Below are positions 8,170 to 14,357 of a stretch of 14,576 nt of DNA, one piece after another. The notes below the pieces were generated by a model. It saw nothing but the letters and a program-made list of their open reading frames with translations. It was not told the DNA's origin and did no database searches. The stretch's first letter is position 1, and each line of letters opens with the position of its first letter. The translations under genes were made by a program, and so were the position numbers. The stretch comes from an uncultured Alphaproteobacteria bacterium (lineage in GTDB: Bacteria; Pseudomonadota; Alphaproteobacteria; Rickettsiales; UBA1997), in contig CASFUN010000048.1 of the NCBI GenBank assembly GCA_949298005.1, positions 1 through 14,576 on the forward strand. Direction: 5' to 3'.

Positions 8170-9504
8170 ATGAAAAAAATTTTGGTAGATGTAGATAATA
8201 TATTAGTTGGAACAATAGACTCTAAGAATAGAACTGGTTTATATTGGACAGCTTATAATATAGTTTGTAAAATGATTGAAAATAATTTGGATATCACTTT
8301 TGTAACAAATAAATATACAGTTGGTATCTATAAAGAACTAGTTAAATCTGACAATAAATTTAATAATACAAAGTGTATTTCTAGCCGTTATAACTATGAA
8401 AAATTCGTTTTTCTTGATCACATTCTTACTTTTTTCACAAAGAACAGAATTTTGTATAAACAAAGAAAAAGAAATTCAACAAAATCATCATTACAGTGGA
8501 TTTTGAATATTTTTCTATATTTAGTATATTCACTTTTATATAAAATCTTGGATTTGCTAACTAAACTTTCTTACAATAAAAAAATTTTAGATTTTGAAAT
8601 ATATCAGTCTCTTTTTTATAAGATACCATGTAGAATTATAAAATGTCATAAAATAAAAAAATTTATTTTCGTTCATGATATATTACCCTTAATAAGAACA
8701 CGAGACTTTTGTATAAAAAAGAAAAAACAAAAAAAATGCAGAGGAAATTTTTATAAAATTTTTGAAAACTTAGATGAAAATGTAACATTTATTTGTAATT
8801 CAGAGAATACTAAAAAAGACTTATTAGAATATTTTCCAGAATTTAAACAAAATAGAGCCATAGTTGCCCCATTAGCAGCAGATAAAAAACAATTTTTTAA
8901 AATAGAAGATAAAGACAATGTCAACAGTAACAAAATACTTTCAAAATATGGAATAACAACTAACGGTAAATACATATTAAGCCTTTGTTCCTTAAACCCA
9001 AGAAAGAATCTTATATTTTTACTAGATTGCTTCGTCAAATTTTTAGATAATAATAAAGATATTAAAGACTTATCACTTGTTTTAGCTGGTCCTAAAGGCT
9101 GGAGGATAGATAATCTCTTTACGGAAATATCTAATTATAAAAAATATAAAGATAAAATTATAGTAACTGGATTTCTAAACGAGAAAGACATAAACATTAT
9201 TTACAATAATACATTTTGTTTTGTTTTTCCAAGTTTTTATGAAGGTTTCGGTTTACCTATATTAGAAGCTATGCAATGTGGAATACCTGTAATATCATCA
9301 AATACATCATCTATGCCAGAAGTTTATGGAAATGTGGCAATTCCAATTAATCCAGAGAAGTCCGAGGATCTTATAAGTGGACTACATGAAATTTATTATA
9401 ATAATGATTTAAGAGAAGAATTATCAACAAAAAGCTTAGAAAGATCTAAGATATTTAGTTGGGATAAAACATTTAATGTTATATTAGATGCTTATGAGTT
9501 ATAA
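8170..9504 (+). CDS. GT-B glycosyltransferase, GT4-like
   Basis: This 444-residue protein has the two-domain GT-B design. The N-terminal acceptor half starts with KKILVDVDNILVG and includes FVHDILPLIR and CNSENTKKDLLEYFP. The C-terminal nucleotide-sugar half (about 250-440) carries SLNPRKNL, LVLAGPKGW, VTGFLNEKDI and the EX7E motif EGFGLPILE at residues 358-366, followed by GIPVISS. This is the Glycos_transf_1/GT4 pattern of retaining transferases that build O-antigen, capsule or glycolipids at the cytoplasmic face of the inner membrane. Mannose as donor sugar is an inference from the divergent manC only 61 bases away. TAAGG at 8161-8165 supports the ATG. It ends two bases from the convergent rsmE stop, with no terminator between. 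The acceptor half (about residues 70-145) is rich in hydrophobic and basic residues. Confidence 0.85.
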   Translation: MKKILVDVDNILVGTIDSKNRTGLYWTAYNIVCKMIENNLDITFVTNKYTVGIYKELVKSDNKFNNTKCISSRYNYEKFVFLDHILTFFTKNRILYKQRKRNSTKSSLQWILNIFLYLVYSLLYKILDLLTKLSYNKKILDFEIYQSLFYKIPCRIIKCHKIKKFIFVHDILPLIRTRDFCIKKKKQKKCRGNFYKIFENLDENVTFICNSENTKKDLLEYFPEFKQNRAIVAPLAADKKQFFKIEDKDNVNSNKILSKYGITTNGKYILSLCSLNPRKNLIFLLDCFVKFLDNNKDIKDLSLVLAGPKGWRIDNLFTEISNYKKYKDKIIVTGFLNEKDINIIYNNTFCFVFPSFYEGFGLPILEAMQCGIPVISSNTSSMPEVYGNVAIPINPEKSEDLISGLHEIYYNNDLREELSTKSLERSKIFSWDKTFNVILDAYEL

Positions 9505-9506
9505 TT

Positions 9507-10211
9507 TCAATTTTGTCTGATAAAATTAATAATACTTAAGGCATTAGCAACTGCAGTTTCTGTTCTTAGAATATTTTTGTTAAGACTAATTGTTTTTACA
9601 AAATTATAACTTTTTATTTTTTTAATATCTTCCTGACTAAAACCACCTTCCGGACCTATTATTGTATAAATTTTTTTGTTTTTTATATCTTTTATATCTA
9701 ATTTTACATTATCCGTGGTTCTTTCTTCAAATAGAACTACAATTGTATCTTTTTCATTAAAAGTTTTGAATATTTCATCTATATTTTTTTGTTTTTGACA
9801 AATATTTGGAAAATCTAACCTCTCAGATTGTTCTATAGCTTCAGTTATATTTTTTTCAACTTTATCAAAATTAAATTTTATTTGTGAATATTGAGATTTG
9901 TAACATATAAAATCAGTTACACCTAACTCTGTTGCCATTTTTAACATAATATCAATTTTTTGTATCATTGGAAATATTAATCCAAGTTGATCAGAATTTT
10001 TGGTTTCCCTTATACATTTAATATCAGAAATTTTAATAAGCTTTTTATTTATCTCATTTATATTTCCTAAGTACTCATTTCCAGAACCATTAACTAATAC
10101 TACATGATCTCCGACTTTCCTTCTCATAACATTAATCATGTAATGTACACAATCAATATTAACGCTTTCTGTATTTAAATTCTGTTTTGTAAAAACTCTT
10201 ATAACTGACAT
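9507..10211 (-). CDS. rsmE: 16S rRNA (uracil-1498-N3)-methyltransferase
   Basis: RsmE methylates N3 of U1498 in 16S rRNA near the decoding site, using S-adenosylmethionine. The 234-residue length fits the family (E. coli: 243). An N-terminal PUA-like RNA-binding region (about 1-70, with HYMINVMRRKVGDHV and NGSG) is followed by the SPOUT knot domain. There I see EQSER (127-131), IIGPEGGF (184-191) and LRTETAVANALSI (215-227), the motifs forming the knotted SAM site. The stop is TGA at 9509-9507. No Shine-Dalgarno is seen before the ATG. The rpsU terminator hairpin ends only 19 bases upstream, so expression may depend on readthrough from rpsU. Confidence 0.95.
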   Translation of the reverse strand: MSVIRVFTKQNLNTESVNIDCVHYMINVMRRKVGDHVVLVNGSGNEYLGNINEINKKLIKISDIKCIRETKNSDQLGLIFPMIQKIDIMLKMATELGVTDFICYKSQYSQIKFNFDKVEKNITEAIEQSERLDFPNICQKQKNIDEIFKTFNEKDTIVVLFEERTTDNVKLDIKDIKNKKIYTIIGPEGGFSQEDIKKIKSYNFVKTISLNKNILRTETAVANALSIINFIRQN

Positions 10212-10220
10212 AAAGATTAC

Positions 10221-10248
10221 ACAAAAATAAAGACGCCTTTTGGCGTCT
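10221..10248 (-). terminator. rpsU terminator
   Basis: On the minus strand, AGACGCC (10248-10242), a four-base loop and GGCGTCT (10237-10231) form a perfect 7-bp GC-rich stem, followed by TTATTTTTGT. This is a classical intrinsic terminator 20 bases after the rpsU stop. It stands immediately before the rsmE start. Confidence 0.85.
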
Positions 10249-10268
10249 AAATTAGGTTAAATAATTAT

Positions 10269-10454
10269 TTATTTTCTTCTTCTCTTTGTTCTGGAAATAC
10301 TTTCTTTTCTTTTTCTTTTTTGCTTTTCCGAAGGTTTTTCATATTCAGCCCTTCTTCTTGCTTCCTTAACTATACCTTCTTTTTGTATTTTTTTCTTTAG
10401 CATTCTTAATGCTACTTCCAACTTATTTTGATCGCCAACTATAACTTGCAACAT
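10269..10454 (-). CDS. rpsU: 30S ribosomal protein bS21
   Basis: This is a very basic 61-residue protein of the small subunit, near the 3' end of 16S rRNA, where the family helps early initiation. The N-terminal MLQVIVGDQNKLEVALRML is the bS21 pattern, followed by ARRRAEYEKPSEKQKRKR and an Arg/Lys-rich tail. E. coli S21 has 71 residues, so this form is short but not unusual for AT-rich reduced genomes. It has its own promoter (TTGACT/TATGAT) and terminator and so looks like a one-gene transcript with possible readthrough into rsmE. No Shine-Dalgarno is visible. Confidence 0.95.
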   Translation of the reverse strand: MLQVIVGDQNKLEVALRMLKKKIQKEGIVKEARRRAEYEKPSEKQKRKRKESISRTKRRRK

Positions 10455-10497
10455 CTAATATAATTTACCGCCTTCAGCTATGTAATTGATAGACTTA

Positions 10498-10525
10498 ATC
10501 ATATTAAGTATTTTTGTTAAGTCAA
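10498..10525 (-). promoter_or_regulatory. rpsU promoter
   Basis: On the minus strand, TTGACT (10525-10520), a 16-base spacer and TATGAT (10503-10498) predict a start near 10491, about 37 bases before rpsU. The -35 box is one half of an inverted repeat whose other half is the -35 box of the divergent rplM promoter. Confidence 0.7.
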
Positions 10526-10550
10526 TGTTAATTAATATATAATATATATA

Positions 10551-10579
10551 TTGACTTATAGCTTAATCTAAATTATCCT
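10551..10579 (+). promoter_or_regulatory. rplM-rpsI promoter
   Basis: TTGACT (10551-10556), a 17-base spacer and TATCCT (10574-10579) predict a start near 10586 and a leader of about 95 bases before rplM. It is arranged back-to-back with the rpsU promoter. Confidence 0.6.
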
Positions 10580-10585
10580 AATCTA

Positions 10586-10681
10586 GTCTTAGAGAAAGTA
10601 TCTTGCCAGTTCCCCAACCCACTTGAACGAAAGCAGGAGAGTTTTTATAATGAGTTGTTAATTTTTCTGGAATTATTTTTT
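10586..10681 (+). promoter_or_regulatory. structured 5' leader of the rplM-rpsI mRNA (candidate r-protein leader)
   Basis: About half the bases in 10598-10643 are G or C, in a window that is otherwise about 70% A+T. UCUUGC (10601-10606) can pair with GCAGGA (10633-10638), with one G-U pair. Inside that, GUUC (10609-10612) can pair with GAAC (10625-10628) around a 12-base C-rich loop. The stem would cover most of AGGAGA (10635-10640), the strongest Shine-Dalgarno sequence in the window. This layout suits translational control of ribosomal protein genes, but I match it to no known leader family. The fold was drawn by hand, not computed. Confidence 0.4.
10650..10661 (+). other. three-codon mini-ORF (Met-Ser-Cys-stop) in the rplM leader
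   Basis: ATG-AGT-TGT-TAA lies nine bases after AGGAGA (10635-10640), an ideal initiation spacing. The mini-ORF ends 20 bases before the chosen rplM start. rplM itself has only a weak GGAA upstream, so the strong ribosome site seems to serve the mini-ORF. This could be chance, a loading site for re-initiation on rplM, or part of a control element. Confidence 0.3.
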
Positions 10682-11155
10682 ATGACAAAAAATATAATGA
10701 AGACATTTTCCGCCACTCCTAAGGATATAAATAGAAAGTGGTATGTAATTGATGCCGAAGATTTAATTCTCGGCAGAATATCAGTTATCATTGCAGATTA
10801 CCTTAGAGGTAAACATAAGGTTTATTACACACCAAATATGGATTGCGGCGATTACATAATAGTTATTAATGCTGAAAAAGTAGCATTAACTGGAAATAAA
10901 GAATCCAAAAGGTTTTACTGGCATACAGGTTACATGGGTGGTATAAAGCACAGAACTATGAAGCAAATGAGGAAAGATACACCTGAGAGAATCATTGAAA
11001 ATTCCGTTAGAAGAATGATTGGAAGAAATTCTTTGGGAAGAACAGTAATGAAAAAATTGCATGTATACTCTGGGTCAAACCATCCTCATATCGCGCAAAA
11101 TCCTGAATTTTTAGACGTAAAGTCAATGAATAATAAAAATACTAAAAGGAATTAG
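10682..11155 (+). CDS. rplM: 50S ribosomal protein uL13
   Basis: uL13 is an early-assembling large-subunit protein that binds 23S rRNA. Family landmarks are KWYVIDAEDLILGR, RGKHKVYYTPNMDCGDYIIVINAEKVALTGNK, YWHTGYMGG and RRMIGRNSLGR followed by LHVYSGSNHPH. From ATG 10682 it has 157 residues; homologues usually begin MKT, which corresponds to the second ATG at 10697 (152 residues). The frame is also open upstream to a TTG at 10655, but that start has poor spacing and I reject it. GGAA at 10669-10672 slightly favours 10682. The rpsI gene follows after five bases, the standard L13-S9 pair, both presumably from the promoter at 10551. Confidence 0.96.
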   Translation: MTKNIMKTFSATPKDINRKWYVIDAEDLILGRISVIIADYLRGKHKVYYTPNMDCGDYIIVINAEKVALTGNKESKRFYWHTGYMGGIKHRTMKQMRKDTPERIIENSVRRMIGRNSLGRTVMKKLHVYSGSNHPHIAQNPEFLDVKSMNNKNTKRN

Positions 11156-11160
11156 AATCT

Positions 11161-11766
11161 ATGGTAGTAGAAAAAGAAAAGAAAAAAACTGTTAAGCCTA
11201 TGCTTAAAAAAGTTGAAAAAGTTTCCACAAAAAAAGCAGTTACTTCAAATAGTGAAACCAAAAAAAAGACTAAAGAAACAGATACAGATATAATAGATAT
11301 TAAAAAAATATCAGAAGGCAAAGTTAAAATAGTGAAGAAAGATACTGAATCAAAAAAGAAAGCTAGTCAAAATTTTGATGGTAAATCTTATGCTACTGGT
11401 AAAAGAAAAAATGCTATAGCAAAAGTTTGGCTAACAAAAGGCGGTGGTAATATAAAAATTAACGGAGTAGACGCATTAGATTATCTAAAAAGACCTATTC
11501 TAGAAGTTATAATAAACACACCATTTGTCGTTACTGACACAGTTGGTAAGTTTGATATAGTTTGCACTGCAATCGGAGGTGGATTAAGCGGACAAGCAGG
11601 AGCTATAAAACACGGTATATCCAAAGCTCTACTTAATCACAATCCAGAAGCTTACAGAAAAGATTTAAAATCTGCTGGTTTATTAACTAGAGATTCAAGA
11701 ATTGTTGAAAGAAAAAAACCTGGTTTAAAGAAAGCAAGAAAAGGTCAAGTATTCAGCAAACGTTAA
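11161..11766 (+). CDS. rpsI: 30S ribosomal protein uS9 with long N-terminal extension
   Basis: uS9 belongs to the small-subunit head, and its C-terminal tail reaches the P-site tRNA. The conserved core starts at about residue 76 with SYATGKRKNAIAKVW and runs through NTPFVVTD, CTAIGGGLSGQAGAIKHGISKAL, LLTRDSRIVERKKPG and the terminal KKARKGQVFSKR. The 201-residue length exceeds E. coli S9 (130) because of about 75 extra residues rich in Lys, Thr, Glu and Asp with no hydrophobic segment. Alphaproteobacterial S9 proteins often carry a shorter extension, so this is an enlarged version. AAAGGA at 11145-11150 is a good ribosome site and overlaps the end of rplM. A strong terminator follows. Confidence 0.96.
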   Translation: MVVEKEKKKTVKPMLKKVEKVSTKKAVTSNSETKKKTKETDTDIIDIKKISEGKVKIVKKDTESKKKASQNFDGKSYATGKRKNAIAKVWLTKGGGNIKINGVDALDYLKRPILEVIINTPFVVTDTVGKFDIVCTAIGGGLSGQAGAIKHGISKALLNHNPEAYRKDLKSAGLLTRDSRIVERKKPGLKKARKGQVFSKR

Positions 11767-11784
11767 TTATAGTTTATTTACAAC

Positions 11785-11813
11785 AAAAATGACTGTATTT
11801 TACAGTCATTTTT
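11785..11813 (+). terminator. rplM-rpsI terminator
   Basis: AAAAATGACTGTA (11785-11797) and TACAGTCATTTTT (11801-11813) are perfect 13-base complements around a TTT loop. The arm ends in a T run that continues into TTTAATT. It lies 18 bases after the rpsI stop. The flanking A and T runs make it able to act in both directions. It sits directly before tyrS. Confidence 0.88.
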
Positions 11814-11832
11814 AATTACGTACTTTCATAAA

Positions 11833-13080
11833 ATGTTTAAATCAAAATTTTTACAAGAATGCGAAAAAAGAGGTTTTTTAAACCAATGCACGAATATAGA
11901 AGAACTAGACAAACAATTATCCAAAAATAAGCCAGTAATAGCATACTGGGGAACAGACCCAACAGGAGCATCATTACATGTTGGACACTTATTTTCCCTA
12001 ATGATGATAAGACTATTTCAAAGATGCGGAAACAAACCAATAATATTAGTTGGTGGTGCAACTGGACAAATAGGCGATCCATCCTTCAAAGACAAAAGCC
12101 GTCCAATGATGTCAATAGAAACACTAGAAAAAAACAAAATTGGAATAAAAAAATCAATAGAGAAGTTCATAAAGTTTGGAGAAGGAGAAACCGACGCCAT
12201 AATGGTTGACAATTTAGATTGGTGGAAAGACAAAAATTACTTAGAGGTACTACGAGAAATAGGTTCACACATGTCGGTAAACCGAATGTTGTCTTTTGAA
12301 TCTGTAAAACTCAGACTTGAAAAAGAAGAACACATGAGCTTTCTTGAATTCAACTACATGGTTTTACAATCATACGACTTTTACCACCTATACAAAAAAT
12401 ACGGATGCACTTTACAACTTTGTGGAGGCGACCAATGGGGCAACGTTGTAGCAGGTGCAGAACTTGTCCGCAGATTACAATTTATAAATAACGAAGTAGA
12501 AAAAGGTGAAAAAACCGAAGTTTTAGGCTTTTCAACACCACTTTTAACCGATTCGAACGGCAAAAAAGTAGGCAAAACAGAGGGCAATGCCATCTGGACA
12601 AACGAAGATATGTTAGACCCGTTTGAATATTTTCAATATTTTAGAAATACCAACGACAGTGATGTTGTCAAATTTCTAAAAATATATACAGACATGAAAG
12701 TTGAAGAAATTGAATCAATGCAAACAAAAGACATAAATGAACTTAAAAAAATTCTAGCATACGAAACAACAAAAATATGCCACGGTGAAGAAATAGCCAA
12801 AAAATGTTTAGAAAAAGCCATACAAATTTTTGAAAACAAAAACAAAGATTTTCTAGAAACCATCAACTACGATATAAATAAAAACGGTCAACAATTATAT
12901 GCCCTCCTAAAAAATCTTAACTTCGCCAAATCAAATGGCGAGGCTAGAAGACTTATCAAAGGTGGTGCAATAAAAATCAGTGATATAAAAATTGAAGATG
13001 AAAACTATTTATTCCCAACAGATAGTCGAAAATTCAAATTATCTATCGGAAAGAAGAAGGAAATAATTATTATTATATAA
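11833..13080 (+). CDS. tyrS: tyrosine--tRNA ligase
   Basis: TyrRS, a class I aminoacyl-tRNA synthetase, charges tRNA-Tyr using ATP. The 415-residue length fits the family (E. coli: 424). The HIGH-type motif is HVGH (49-52, in GTDPTGASLHVGH) and the KMSKS-type motif is KVGKT (245-249), a known TyrRS variant. QLCGGDQWGN covers the tyrosine site. A C-terminal S4-like RNA-binding domain (about 345-415) contains AKSNGEARRLIKGGAIKI. The protein ends in an unusual run of five isoleucines. Codon use is distinctive: about 42 of 69 Asn, Asp, Tyr and His codons end in C, while neighbours prefer T, suggesting recent transfer. The start lies 19 bases beyond the rpsI terminator, with no Shine-Dalgarno and no convincing promoter, so readthrough or a leaderless start is likely. 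Confidence 0.96.
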   Translation: MFKSKFLQECEKRGFLNQCTNIEELDKQLSKNKPVIAYWGTDPTGASLHVGHLFSLMMIRLFQRCGNKPIILVGGATGQIGDPSFKDKSRPMMSIETLEKNKIGIKKSIEKFIKFGEGETDAIMVDNLDWWKDKNYLEVLREIGSHMSVNRMLSFESVKLRLEKEEHMSFLEFNYMVLQSYDFYHLYKKYGCTLQLCGGDQWGNVVAGAELVRRLQFINNEVEKGEKTEVLGFSTPLLTDSNGKKVGKTEGNAIWTNEDMLDPFEYFQYFRNTNDSDVVKFLKIYTDMKVEEIESMQTKDINELKKILAYETTKICHGEEIAKKCLEKAIQIFENKNKDFLETINYDINKNGQQLYALLKNLNFAKSNGEARRLIKGGAIKISDIKIEDENYLFPTDSRKFKLSIGKKKEIIIII

Positions 13081-13123
13081 AATTTTATGTCAGCCGATAG
13101 AATTAGCTTGTTGTTGCCTTTTA

Positions 13124-14089
13124 TTAGACTGAGTAGGAACTTTTCATCATCTGCTCTTTCCCTTTTTGATAATCAAAGTTAAAAACTTTTACATTATTCC
13201 CTATATTTTTTCTAAATATCTTAGACCTATCTAGAATATCAATTTCATTAAACTCTGTTTCCTTTAATATTTTTCTTTTTTGCTCAAGTTCTTCTCTTTT
13301 TTCTTGTAGTATCTTTTTCTTCTCATCTCTTGTTTCATCATTAGCAACAATATTACCTAAAGAATTTTCTTCAACAACTTTTGGTTTTTCTATCTTGGCT
13401 TTTTTATATTCTAGTTTACTTTTCTTTTTCTCAACTATAGGCTCAGCTTGTTTCAATATATCAATATTTTTCTCTAATGTAGCATCAATAGCTGTATTAT
13501 TAATTTCTATCTGTTCTAATGGTTTACTTATTGTTTCTACTAAAACACCTTTAAGTAAATTCTTTGTTGAATTATCAAAAGTATTATACCTATCTTCATC
13601 GATATGATCATCAAAATACTTTTGAAAAATAAAAGCTCTTTCCTCAGGTACCTTTTTCTTAAATTCTTCTTCCTGTTCGGGTGTTGGTCTTTTTAAATTA
13701 CCATCATTGTTTTTATTAAGGCCAAAATAATCTCTTATACAATCTGCTCTCATTTTATCAAATAGTTCTACAGTTTTTTCTCTAGTACTAGACAAATGTA
13801 TACCTTTTTCATTTATTGCAGCTAATACAGCACCTTTACCGCCACCTAAAAACGGATCAAGTTTACTTTCTAATTTATTATTTTCATTCCTTAATCTATT
13901 TATCTTATTAACATTCTTATCATAAGTTTCTTTGGCTGCAGCAAGTACTTTATTTTCTCTACTACTCCACCAATGTTTTTCTTTAGGAGTAAAACCAATT
14001 ACTTGTTTAAAAGATTTTTCACCTTTTTGAACTTTTTGAACAACATCTATTCCTCCAACTCCTTCTATAAATTCGCTGTTCTTTTTCAT
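13124..14089 (-). CDS. uncharacterised lysine/glutamate-rich protein, probably the C-terminal part of a frameshifted gene
   Basis: I recognise no family. From the first ATG (14089) the frame gives 321 residues, rich in Lys and Glu, with no signal peptide or membrane segment. Features in order: EKHWWSSRENK (about 37-47); a coiled-coil-like stretch around 54-76 (AKETYDKNVNKINRLRNEN and on); a glycine-rich GGGKGAVLAAINEKG; a charged middle region with EEEFKKKVPEER; and a second heptad-like stretch around 258-276 (EKKKILQEKREELEQKRKI). The frame stays open for 21 more codons upstream of this ATG, which has no ribosome site, to a TAA. The frame ending at 14142 overlaps that extension. Together they indicate one gene of about 400 codons broken by a one-base shift. 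Candidates include a structural, regulatory or secreted host-interaction protein; none is supported by a motif. Confidence 0.6.
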   Translation of the reverse strand: MKKNSEFIEGVGGIDVVQKVQKGEKSFKQVIGFTPKEKHWWSSRENKVLAAAKETYDKNVNKINRLRNENNKLESKLDPFLGGGKGAVLAAINEKGIHLSSTREKTVELFDKMRADCIRDYFGLNKNNDGNLKRPTPEQEEEFKKKVPEERAFIFQKYFDDHIDEDRYNTFDNSTKNLLKGVLVETISKPLEQIEINNTAIDATLEKNIDILKQAEPIVEKKKSKLEYKKAKIEKPKVVEENSLGNIVANDETRDEKKKILQEKREELEQKRKILKETEFNEIDILDRSKIFRKNIGNNVKVFNFDYQKGKEQMMKSSYSV

Positions 14090-14141
14090 ACTTAAACAAA
14101 AATCATTATAATCTTTACTAATCTCTTCGTCTGTTTTACCA

Positions 14142-14345
14142 CTAATAATCTTTTATGAACTTCACAAAAGTCTCAAGATCATGCACTTTATCCCAAGAAT
14201 CTATTTTTTCTTCGCTAGAATCTTGTGATGACACACTTTTTCCAAAATTAGAATATGATACACTACTAATTGTTGGCTCTGTTGATGTTGGTGTTCTTGC
14301 TCTTGCTGCCGGTTGTTGTTCTTGTTGTTGTACTGGTTCTGACAT
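14142..14345 (-). CDS. disordered Gln/Pro/Ser-rich protein, probably the N-terminal part of the same frameshifted gene
   Basis: This is a 67-residue frame with no recognised family. Residues 2-50 (SEPVQQQEQQPAARARTPTS and on) look disordered and lack hydrophobic character. Residues 50-67 (SWDKVHDLETFVKFIKDY) look helical and end abruptly at TAG. TAAAGG at 14360-14355, nine bases before the ATG, is a good ribosome site, so translation surely starts here. Skipping one A in AAAA (14154-14151) would join residue Lys65 to IISGKTDEEISKDY and on into the 321-residue frame. The upstream 43-residue gene ends within this ribosome site, implying one transcript and coupled translation. Confidence 0.6.
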   Translation of the reverse strand: MSEPVQQQEQQPAARARTPTSTEPTISSVSYSNFGKSVSSQDSSEEKIDSWDKVHDLETFVKFIKDY

Positions 14346-14357
14346 AAGTACTGGCCT

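Noticed and set aside
10590..10645. Possible SRP (4.5S) RNA, tRNA or tmRNA piece in the GC-rich patch
   Set aside because: GAACGAAAGCAGGAG faintly resembles the SRP apical region, and the reverse strand contains GTTCAAGT like a T loop. However, the matching stems, the GGTCAGG arm and a cloverleaf are absent.
10655..10681. TTG at 10655 as the rplM start
   Set aside because: It would add MLIFLELFF, which is hydrophobic and absent from known L13 proteins. It is 14 bases from the AGGAGA site, too far for efficient initiation.
12998..13080. tyrS truncated or frameshifted at its 3' end because of the IIIII tail
   Set aside because: The S4-like domain is complete and the total length is within a few residues of the family norm, so only the last residues are unusual.
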